Source: Staphylococcus lutrae
GTDB lineage: Bacteria > Bacillota > Bacilli > Staphylococcales > Staphylococcaceae
Assembly (NCBI RefSeq): GCF_002101335.1
Contig: NZ_CP020773.1
Location: 2,232,001-2,296,000, forward strand
Direction: 5' to 3'
DNA length: 64,000 bases
Below are positions 57,349 to 64,000 of this stretch, in pieces (position 1 is the first letter of the stretch; the number at the start of each line of letters is the position of its first letter). Made by a program: the position numbers and the translations under genes. The notes under the pieces were generated by a model, which was given only the letters and a program-made list of their open reading frames with translations, was not told where the DNA came from and searched no databases.

Positions 57349-59109
57349 ATGAAATCTCAATTATCATGGAAAGTGGGAGGACAGCAAGGCGAAGGTATTG
57401 AATCAACGGGTGAAATTTTCGCTACTGCTATGAACCGCAAAGGATATTATCTCTATGGTTATCGTCATTTTTCCAGTCGTATTAAAGGGGGGCATACGAA
57501 TAATAAAATTCGTGTTTCTACAACACCCGTCCATGCCATTAGCGATGACCTTGATATACTTGTCGCTTTTGATCAAGAGACGATTGTCTTGAACCACCAT
57601 GAAATGCGTGAGGATAGCGTGATTTTAGCGGACAGCAAAGCAAAACCAGAAAAACCAGAAAATTGTCAAGCGCAGCTCATTGTTTTACCATTTACAGACA
57701 TTGCGAAAGAACTTGGGACAACTTTAATGAAAAATATGGTAGCAATTGGTGCAACGGCTGCCTTAATGCACTTGAATACAGACACTTTTAAAGCATTAAT
57801 TACAAACATGTTTGAGAAAAAAGGAGAAAAAGTTGTTGATTTAAATATTCAAGCATTGAATGAGGGATATCGTTTAATGCAAGCGCAACTGGATCAAATC
57901 ACTGGAGATTTTCAATTAGAAGACAGCGATGGGGTGCCCCATTTGTATATGATTGGAAATGATTCAATAGGTTTAGGAGCGCTTTCGGCAGGTTCTAGAT
58001 TTATGGCGGCGTATCCCATTACACCTGCTTCAGAAATTATGGAGTATATGATTGAGAATTTACCTAAGGTGGGTGGATCAGTCATTCAAACTGAGGATGA
58101 AATTGCTGCGGCTACGATGGCGATTGGTGCAAATTATGGCGGTGTACGTGCATTTACAGCTTCAGCAGGTCCAGGGCTATCACTCATGATGGAGGCGATT
58201 GGACTTTCGGGGATGACGGAAACGCCATTTGTTGTGATTAATACGCAACGTGGGGGTCCTTCTACAGGATTACCGACGAAACAAGAGCAATCGGATTTAA
58301 TGCAAATGATTTATGGAACACATGGGGACATTCCTAAGATCGTCTTAGCACCTACAGACGCTGAAGACGCGTTTTATTTAACCATTGAAGCTTTCAATTT
58401 AGCTGAGGAATATCAATGTCCAGTCATTTTATTAAGCGACTTACAATTATCACTCGGTAAACAAACTGTACAAGCATTGGATTATGAAAAAGTTGAAATT
58501 CGTCGTGGCGCGACGATTTTAGAAGATATCGAACGTGATGAAGATGACAAAGCGTATTTTAGAAGATACGCCTTAACAAGTTCAGGTGTGTCACCGCGTC
58601 CAATTCCTGGTGTAAAAGGCGGAATTCATCATGTGACAGGTGTGGAGCATAACGAAGAAGGTAAACCAAGTGAAGCGCCAGAAAACCGTCAAAATCAAAT
58701 GGATAAACGGATGCGTAAGACAGAACATTTATTAATTCCAAAACCTGTCGAAGGTGCGATTGAATATGATGAAGCAGATATTCTTTATGTCGGCTTTATT
58801 TCTACAAAAGGTGCAATTCAAGAAGGGGTCACGCGATTAATTGAACAAGGTCATCGTGTGAATTATCTACAAATTCGTCAACTGCATCCATTTCCGACAG
58901 AAGTGATTCAAAAAGCTGTCGACCAAGCGCAAAAAGTGGTTGTTGCCGAGCATAATTATCAAGGACAACTGGCGAACATCATTAAAATGAATGTGAATAT
59001 CGGTGACAAATTAATCAAACAAACCAAATACGACGGTACCCCATTTTTACCTCACGAAATCGAAAGTAAAGGTTTAGAAATTTTAAACGCATTAAAGGAG
59101 AGAGTGTAA
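57349..59109 (+). CDS. korA: 2-oxoacid:ferredoxin oxidoreductase, fused gamma-alpha subunit
   Basis: A 586-residue subunit that oxidatively decarboxylates a 2-oxoacid (probably 2-oxoglutarate or pyruvate) and reduces ferredoxin. The N-terminal gamma domain starts WKVGGQQGEGIESTGE and has RHFSSRIKGGHTNNKI. The alpha domain (about 195 on) has AAYPITPASEIMEYM, TEDEIAAATMAIGANYGG and TSTGLPTKQEQSDL-like GPSTGLPTKQEQSD. Fusion of the two domains is common in Firmicutes. ATG at 57349 follows TAGGAGG. korB begins one base after its stop. Confidence 0.92.
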   Translation: MKSQLSWKVGGQQGEGIESTGEIFATAMNRKGYYLYGYRHFSSRIKGGHTNNKIRVSTTPVHAISDDLDILVAFDQETIVLNHHEMREDSVILADSKAKPEKPENCQAQLIVLPFTDIAKELGTTLMKNMVAIGATAALMHLNTDTFKALITNMFEKKGEKVVDLNIQALNEGYRLMQAQLDQITGDFQLEDSDGVPHLYMIGNDSIGLGALSAGSRFMAAYPITPASEIMEYMIENLPKVGGSVIQTEDEIAAATMAIGANYGGVRAFTASAGPGLSLMMEAIGLSGMTETPFVVINTQRGGPSTGLPTKQEQSDLMQMIYGTHGDIPKIVLAPTDAEDAFYLTIEAFNLAEEYQCPVILLSDLQLSLGKQTVQALDYEKVEIRRGATILEDIERDEDDKAYFRRYALTSSGVSPRPIPGVKGGIHHVTGVEHNEEGKPSEAPENRQNQMDKRMRKTEHLLIPKPVEGAIEYDEADILYVGFISTKGAIQEGVTRLIEQGHRVNYLQIRQLHPFPTEVIQKAVDQAQKVVVAEHNYQGQLANIIKMNVNIGDKLIKQTKYDGTPFLPHEIESKGLEILNALKERV

Positions 59110-59976
59110 TTGGCTACTTTTAAAGATTTTAGAAATAATGTGAAACCGAACTGGTGCCCAGGTTGTGGTGATTTCTCTGTTCAAGCCGCTATCCAGAAAG
59201 CAGCAGCAAATGTCGGGTTGGAACCAGAAGATGTGGCACTGATTACGGGGATTGGTTGTTCTGGGCGTTTATCGGGTTATGTCAATTCATACGGTATGCA
59301 TGCGATTCATGGACGTGCGTTACCACTCGCACAAGGCGTGAAAATGGCAAATCGTGATTTAACCGTCATCGCATCAGGTGGAGATGGAGATGGGTATGCG
59401 ATTGGAATGGGACATACGATTCATGCGTTGCGTCGTAATATGAACATCACTTATATCGTTATGGATAATCAAATTTATGGTTTGACAAAAGGACAAACGT
59501 CACCTTCTTCAGCACCGGGATTTGTCACTAAAACAACACCAAAAGGTAATATTGAACAAAATGTTGCCCCATTAGAACTCGCATTATCTTCAGGTGCGAC
59601 GTTCGTTGCGCAAGGATTTTCAAGTGATATTAAAGCATTAACTAAAATGATTGAAGATGCCATTCAACATGACGGATTTTCGTTTGTCAACGTCTTTTCC
59701 CCTTGTGTAACGTACAATAAAATCAATACGTATGATTGGTTTAAAGAGAATCTTACAGCAATTGATGATATTGAAGGTTACGATGTGAGTGATAAGCAAG
59801 CCGCATTGCAAATGGTTTTACAGCATCACTCGTTAGTGAAAGGGATTGTCTATCAAGATACAACAACCCCTTCATACGAATCTCAAATTGATGGTTTTGC
59901 AGAAAAACCGTTAGTACACCAAGATTTGAAGTTAAGTGCAGCGCAGTTTGAGTCATTGACGAAACAATTTGTGTAA
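59110..59976 (+). CDS. korB: 2-oxoacid:ferredoxin oxidoreductase, beta subunit
   Basis: The thiamine-diphosphate and iron-sulfur subunit, 288 residues. NWCPGCGDF near residue 15 and GIGCSGRLSGYV near 47 provide the 4Fe-4S cysteines; GGDGDGYAIGMGHTIHAL near 96 and MDNQIYGLTKGQ form the TPP and metal site. The start is a TTG at 59110, right after the korA stop and behind AAGGAGAGAG. It works only with the KorA subunit. TPP need connects it loosely to the thiamine genes downstream. Confidence 0.92.
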   Translation: MATFKDFRNNVKPNWCPGCGDFSVQAAIQKAAANVGLEPEDVALITGIGCSGRLSGYVNSYGMHAIHGRALPLAQGVKMANRDLTVIASGGDGDGYAIGMGHTIHALRRNMNITYIVMDNQIYGLTKGQTSPSSAPGFVTKTTPKGNIEQNVAPLELALSSGATFVAQGFSSDIKALTKMIEDAIQHDGFSFVNVFSPCVTYNKINTYDWFKENLTAIDDIEGYDVSDKQAALQMVLQHHSLVKGIVYQDTTTPSYESQIDGFAEKPLVHQDLKLSAAQFESLTKQFV

Positions 59977-59987
59977 TGATGAAGAGA

Positions 59988-60027
59988 AAAGGGAATGGTT
60001 GTTATTTCTGATACAACCGTTCCCTTT
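59988..60027 (+). terminator. Terminator after korB
   Basis: A 15-bp stem with one G-T pair (59988-60002 with 60013-60027) and a T-rich tail. In the remaining gap (60028-60298) I see no gene or clear promoter. Confidence 0.8.
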
Positions 60028-60298
60028 ATGTTATGTGGCAGTATTTTAAGAATGTTCGTGTTGCGCAGCTCGAAATGGAGAAAGTATGGAACTAAATTTT
60101 TGCACTCCGCTTTCAACAAAGTCATAATGAGCATATGATGGTAATGGTACTTTAAATAAAATATATCGTCTTTAAAAAGCAGAATCGGACATTCGTTTTT
60201 AGCCAAACTGTTTCCAAACGAATCATTGATACGGGAGCGCGTAACGAAATCTTGCATTAAAAATTATTATTTTTGTTTTTAATTAAGGAGGTCTTGCA

Positions 60299-60604
60299 AT
60301 GATTGATACACTCATGAGCATTCAAATCATTCCACAAACGCCTAACGGAGAAGATGTCATTCCCTATGTTGATGAAGCAATTAAAGTCATTGATGCATCA
60401 GGTTTGAAATATCGTGTAGGTCCATTAGAAACAACAGTTGAAGGAGATATGAGTGCCTTATTAATACTGATTCAAAACATGAACGATCGAATGGTTGAGC
60501 TTGAAGCACCTAGTGTGATAAGTCAAATTAAATTTTATCATGTACCGAAAGGCATAATGATTGAAACGTTGACCGGGAAATACGATGCGATGAATGAAGC
60601 GTAA
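60299..60604 (+). CDS. Thiamine-binding protein of the MTH1187/YkoF-like family
   Basis: A 101-residue ferredoxin-like protein of the DUF77 family. MSIQIIPQTPNGEDVIPYVDEAI, SGLKYRVGPLETTVEGD and KFYHVPKG are the family blocks. Relatives bind thiamine or its parts without an obvious enzymatic role. ATG at 60299 follows AAGGAGGTC. It lies between the TPP-dependent KorAB and miaB, and ThiW, a thiamine-precursor transporter, is 2 kb downstream. The exact ligand is unproven. Confidence 0.82.
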   Translation: MIDTLMSIQIIPQTPNGEDVIPYVDEAIKVIDASGLKYRVGPLETTVEGDMSALLILIQNMNDRMVELEAPSVISQIKFYHVPKGIMIETLTGKYDAMNEA

Positions 60605-60707
60605 AGTCCCCTTTTAGTCATGCATATGAATAAGATTTCATTTTGCACTTTCTCTAGATTTTTAATATAATGAACTAATGATGATATGGGCAGAAAGGGT
60701 TTTGTAT

Positions 60708-62258
60708 GTGAATGAAGAACAAAGAAAAGCTGGAACAATAGACGTTTTAGCACAACGAAAAAATAAAGAAGAGAAAGATTACAGTAAATATTTTGATTTC
60801 GAGCACGTTTATCAACCTCCTAGCTTAAAAGAAGCGAAAAAGCGTGGAAAAGAAACTGTACAATATAATCGCGACTTCCAAATTGATGAAAAATATCGTG
60901 GAATGGGAAAAGGTCGCTCATTTTTAATTAAAACATACGGTTGTCAAATGAATGCGCATGACACTGAGGTGATGGCAGGAATTTTGACCGCGCTAGGTTT
61001 TACACCAACTGAAGATGTAAATGTGGCAGACGTGATTTTATTGAACACTTGTGCGATTCGTGAAAATGCTGAAAATAAAGTGTTTGGTGAAATTGGAAAC
61101 TTGAAACACATTAAGCAAGAACGCCCAGATTGTTTAATCGGTGTTTGTGGATGTATGTCTCAAGAGGAATCGGTGGTCAATAAAATATTGAAGTCTTATC
61201 AAAATGTGGATATGATTTTTGGGACACACAATATTCATCGACTTCCTCAAATTTTAGAAGAAGCGTATTTATCTAAAGCGATGGTTGTAGAAGTGTGGTC
61301 TAAAGAAGGCGATGTGATTGAGAACTTGCCAAAAGTAAGACAAGGTCGCATTAAAGCATGGGTCAACATTATGTACGGTTGTGATAAATTTTGTACATAT
61401 TGTATTGTGCCGTTTACACGAGGTAAAGAGCGAAGCCGCCGCCCTGATGATATTATTGAAGAAGTGCGCGATTTAGCACGTCAAGGTTATCAAGAAATTA
61501 CTTTGCTGGGTCAAAATGTAAATGCTTATGGAAAAGATTTAGATGATATTGAATATGGCTTAGGCGATTTGCTCGCGGATATTTCAAAAATAAATATTCC
61601 GCGTGTGCGATTTACAACGAGCCACCCGTGGGACTTTACTGACCGTATGATTGAAGTCATTGCGGAAGGTGGTAACATTGTGCCACATATTCATTTACCA
61701 GTACAATCAGGAAATAACCAAGTACTGAAAATCATGGGACGTAAGTATACGCGTGAAAGCTATTTGGATTTGGTAGAACGGATTAAAACAGCGATGCCTG
61801 ATGTTGCTTTGACCACTGATATCATCGTCGGTTACCCAAATGAAACAGATGCACAATTTGAAGAAACCCTATCATTATATGAAGCGGTGGGCTTTGAACA
61901 TGCGTATACGTATATTTATTCTCAACGTGATGGTACACCAGCTGCTAAAATGAAAGATAATGTACCGAATGATGTGAAGAAAGCCCGTTTACAACAATTG
62001 AACCGACTTGTTGGTGAGTATTCATCACGTGCATTAAAAGCCTATGAAGGTGAAGTTGTGCGTGTGCTATGTGAAGGGGCAAGTAAAAAGGATGAAGCGG
62101 TACTCGCTGGGTATACTGAGAAAAATAAATTAGTTAATTTCCGCGCACCACAATCAGTGATTGGTAAAATCGTTGACGTTAAAATCATTGAAGCGAAACA
62201 ATTTTCTTTAAATGGTGAGTTTGTAGGTGTAAGTGCGCCAACAATGGTGACCGTTTAA
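60708..62258 (+). CDS. miaB: tRNA-2-methylthio-N6-isopentenyladenosine synthase MiaB
   Basis: Radical-SAM methylthiotransferase that modifies A37 of tRNAs reading UNN codons. The N-terminal UPF0004 domain has [13 protein letters not shown] and CGCMSQEE cysteines; the radical-SAM cluster site is [18 protein letters not shown] near residue 225; a C-terminal TRAM domain follows about 440. I start at the GTG at 60708, eight bases after AAAGGG, giving 516 residues, which matches the family start MNEEQRKA. ricA begins at the next base after the stop. Confidence 0.95.
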   Translation: MNEEQRKAGTIDVLAQRKNKEEKDYSKYFDFEHVYQPPSLKEAKKRGKETVQYNRDFQIDEKYRGMGKGRSFLIKTYGCQMNAHDTEVMAGILTALGFTPTEDVNVADVILLNTCAIRENAENKVFGEIGNLKHIKQERPDCLIGVCGCMSQEESVVNKILKSYQNVDMIFGTHNIHRLPQILEEAYLSKAMVVEVWSKEGDVIENLPKVRQGRIKAWVNIMYGCDKFCTYCIVPFTRGKERSRRPDDIIEEVRDLARQGYQEITLLGQNVNAYGKDLDDIEYGLGDLLADISKINIPRVRFTTSHPWDFTDRMIEVIAEGGNIVPHIHLPVQSGNNQVLKIMGRKYTRESYLDLVERIKTAMPDVALTTDIIVGYPNETDAQFEETLSLYEAVGFEHAYTYIYSQRDGTPAAKMKDNVPNDVKKARLQQLNRLVGEYSSRALKAYEGEVVRVLCEGASKKDEAVLAGYTEKNKLVNFRAPQSVIGKIVDVKIIEAKQFSLNGEFVGVSAPTMVTV

Positions 62259-62633
62259 ATGAACTCACGTGAAAATATTTTAGCGCGTGCTCGTGAATTG
62301 AGTACATCGCTTCAATCATTGGAGACCATTCAAGCCTATCAACGTGTCGAAGCACAAATTCATCAAAATCAACGGATTTCCCAATACATGGCGGAGTTAA
62401 AAGCGAATCAAAAACAATCCGTCAATCTACAAAATTATGATAAACCTTTGGCATTCGAACAATCAGAAGCAAAAATTGAAGCATTACAAAAGAAAATGAA
62501 TCATATGCCTATTGTCAATGAATTCAAAGTTGCACAACAGGAAGCGAACACCTTGCTACAAGTGGTGATTGGGACGTTATCGTCAAAAATTGGACAAGAA
62601 AACTTTGAGGTTGAGGACCATAAAAAGATGTAA
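62259..62633 (+). CDS. ricA: RicA (YmcA), component of the RNase Y specificity complex
   Basis: A 124-residue, mainly helical protein of the YlbF/YmcA (Com_YlbF) family. In Bacillus RicA forms a complex with RicF and RicT that binds iron-sulfur clusters and directs RNase Y to specific transcripts, affecting competence and biofilm. The helical block ARARELSTSLQSLETIQAYQ and the C-terminal KMNHMPIVNEFKVAQQEAN are the conserved parts. ATG at 62259 starts with no gap after miaB, as in Bacillus. RNase Y is encoded 8 kb upstream. Confidence 0.88.
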   Translation: MNSRENILARARELSTSLQSLETIQAYQRVEAQIHQNQRISQYMAELKANQKQSVNLQNYDKPLAFEQSEAKIEALQKKMNHMPIVNEFKVAQQEANTLLQVVIGTLSSKIGQENFEVEDHKKM

Positions 62634-62702
62634 TTTAAGAATGTTAAATTGTTCTGAAAATGAAATGGCTGAATCTCTCGCCTATAGAGGAGCGTGATAC
62701 GT

Positions 62703-63230
62703 TTGAACACACGTAAACTAACACTGACCGCGCTCTTTATTGCAGTCAATGTTGTATTAAGCACAGTTGTTGTGATTCCATTAGGACCGATTAAAGCTGC
62801 ACCTGTTCAACATTTTGTAAATGTATTAAGTGTAGTCATTCTCGGCCCGTGGTACGCCCTTGTGCAAGCATTTTTATCATCAACTATACGTATTTTATTC
62901 GGTACGGGAACGCTTTTTGCTTTTCCAGGGAGTATGATTGGCGTATTGCTAGCAAGTTTATTTTACTATGTGAATCGTCATCTTTTCGTTGCGGCTATTG
63001 GAGAAGTGATTGGTACAGGTATCATTGGGAGTCTCATGTGTATACCGCTTGCTTGGCTGTTACAAATTGACCATTTTTTAATCAAACCATTGATGGCGGT
63101 TTTTATCGTTTCAAGCTTTATCGGTGCGACAATGAGTTATATCTTATTGATTATTTTGAAATGTCGAGGGTTACTGACTTATCTCGATTTAGAACAAAAG
63201 CATCGCTATCGTGGAAGAAATCGTTTTTAA
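62703..63230 (+). CDS. thiW: ECF transporter S component ThiW
   Basis: A 175-residue membrane protein with five or six hydrophobic helices. HFVNVLSVVILGPWYALVQAF and FGTGTLFAFPGSMIGVLLA are the recognisable ThiW segments. ThiW is the substrate-binding unit of an energy-coupling-factor transporter for a thiamine precursor and needs shared EcfA1/A2/T proteins from elsewhere. I use the TTG at 62703 after AGAGGAG; a GTG at 62694 is too close to the site. No TPP riboswitch was recognised upstream. Confidence 0.8.
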   Translation: MNTRKLTLTALFIAVNVVLSTVVVIPLGPIKAAPVQHFVNVLSVVILGPWYALVQAFLSSTIRILFGTGTLFAFPGSMIGVLLASLFYYVNRHLFVAAIGEVIGTGIIGSLMCIPLAWLLQIDHFLIKPLMAVFIVSSFIGATMSYILLIILKCRGLLTYLDLEQKHRYRGRNRF

Positions 63231-63292
63231 ATAGTAAATTGACCATGCTTGCATGACGATCATATTCAAGCGATATCGTACATGATACGAGG

Positions 63293-63333
63293 GACTGGGG
63301 GCTTAAACGGCGTGTTTATTCTCTCAGTCTTTT
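63293..63333 (+). terminator. Terminator after thiW
   Basis: GACTGGG (63293-63299) pairs with CTCAGTC (63323-63329, one G-T pair), followed by TTTT. It separates thiW from mutS. Confidence 0.55.
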
Positions 63334-63470
63334 GTACTTTATTGCTAGGATTGAGGTCAGTCGTAAGCAAGGGTTAATCGTAAGTGAAGGCACGTCACGT
63401 GTATCAAAATATCAGCACGTGAGCAAAATCATACATAAACTTAATATTAAAAAAGGATTGTGAAAAATAT

Positions 63471-64000
63471 ATGGCAAATGTCACACCAATGATGAAGCAA
63501 TATATGAATATTAAAGCACAACATGAAGATGCATTATTGTTTTTCAGACTCGGAGATTTTTATGAGATGTTTTACGATGATGCGATTACAGCTTCGCGTG
63601 TCCTAGAAATTACGTTGACGAAGCGGGATGCTAAAAAAGAGAATCCTATACCGATGGCAGGTGTTCCTTATCATTCGGCGGAAGGCTATATCGAAACGTT
63701 AATTCAAAATGGCTATAAGGTAGCGATATGCGAACAAATGGAAGACCCAAGGCAAGTAAAAGGCATGGTCAAGCGTGAAGTGGTTCGTGTGATCACGCCA
63801 GGGACGGTCATGGAAAAAGGTGGGATTGACGATACACAAAATAACTATATTTTAAGTTTTGTGAAGGACGACGGTTATGCATTAAGTTATTGTGATGTAT
63901 CTACAGGAGAATTAAAAGTCACGCACTTTGAAGATGAAAGTACATTAATTAATGAAATCACGACGATTCATCCCAATGAAATTGTTGTGACACAAACATT
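63471..64000 (+). CDS. mutS: DNA mismatch repair protein MutS, N-terminal part
   Basis: The window ends after 176 codons of MutS, which recognises mismatches and small loops. [20 protein letters not shown] then [14 protein letters not shown] is the mismatch-binding domain I, including the F-x-E motif (FYEMF) that inserts into the duplex. The ATPase and clamp domains lie outside. ATG at 63471 follows AAAAGGATTGTG, with a somewhat long spacing. In most staphylococci mutS is followed by mutL, which is not in the window. Confidence 0.95.
   Translation, partial: MANVTPMMKQYMNIKAQHEDALLFFRLGDFYEMFYDDAITASRVLEITLTKRDAKKENPIPMAGVPYHSAEGYIETLIQNGYKVAICEQMEDPRQVKGMVKREVVRVITPGTVMEKGGIDDTQNNYILSFVKDDGYALSYCDVSTGELKVTHFEDESTLINEITTIHPNEIVVTQT

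Noticed and set aside
59883..60257. 124-codon minus-strand frame overlapping the end of korB
   Set aside because: It overlaps a clear gene and a strong terminator, has no recognised motif and no good ribosome site.
62634..62702. TPP riboswitch before thiW
   Set aside because: The gap is too short and lacks the conserved CUGAGA and other thi-box segments.
1..64000. tRNA genes, rRNA genes, CRISPR arrays, intact insertion sequences and prophage
   Set aside because: No cloverleaf, repeat-spacer pattern, transposase or phage structural gene was seen on reading the window.

Overview
The window is a chromosomal segment of a low-GC Firmicute, almost certainly a Staphylococcus. The gene order (sucD-dprA-topA-trmFO-xerC-hslVU-codY-rpsB-tsf-pyrH-frr-uppS-cdsA-dxr-rseP-proS-polC-rimP-nusA-rnpM-ylxQ-infB-rbfA-truB-ribF-rpsO-pnp-rnjB-ftsK-ymf cluster-pgsA-cinA-recA-rny-ymdB-korAB-miaB-ricA-mutS) is the staphylococcal housekeeping order. 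From memory the proteins look like diverged homologues of the S. aureus ones. The divergence would suit a non-aureus species, for example of the hyicus/intermedius group, but the species is inference. Nearly everything is on the + strand. Many starts are GTG or TTG placed behind strong Shine-Dalgarno sequences, and I trimmed several longest ORFs to those starts.

Layout: 1-8.6 kb holds the end of sucD, DNA processing and topology (dprA, topA), tRNA methylation (trmFO), then xerC-hslV-hslU-codY. 8.6-18 kb holds translation genes (rpsB, tsf, frr, proS), UMP kinase (pyrH) and envelope or isoprenoid genes (uppS, cdsA, dxr, rseP). 18-27 kb holds polC and the rimP-nusA-rnpM-ylxQ-infB operon. 27.1-32.8 kb is an accessory block wedged between infB and rbfA. 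32.8-40 kb returns to the core with rbfA, truB, ribF, rpsO, pnp and rnjB. 40-50 kb holds ftsK, the ymfC-ymfM cluster, pgsA, cinA and SOS-regulated recA. 51.4-64 kb holds rny, a small unknown gene, an inserted cadC/cadA-like metal-efflux pair, ymdB, the 2-oxoacid:ferredoxin oxidoreductase korAB, a thiamine-binding protein, miaB, ricA, thiW and the start of mutS.

The accessory block contains three things that share no function with their neighbours. First, a relic of a group II intron: only the 3' end with domains V and VI and a bulged branch-point A. Second, a frameshifted, N-terminally truncated toxin-like gene followed one base later by an acidic immunity-like gene. Third, a divergent AraC-type regulator and a lactose/cellobiose-family PTS (EIIC, EIIB, EIIA) with an embedded PTS-associated gene of unknown function, a CcpA cre-like site and no glycosidase.

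Non-coding signals worth attention are a likely small RNA with its own promoter and terminator between proS and polC, a nested hairpin leader before pyrH, a terminator-like hairpin that buries the xerC ribosome binding site, a rimP leader hairpin, and an inverted-repeat operator over the cadC promoter. Several RNA-decay factors (PNPase, RNase J2, RNase Y, RicA) lie in this one region. No tRNA, rRNA, CRISPR array, intact insertion sequence or prophage was seen.
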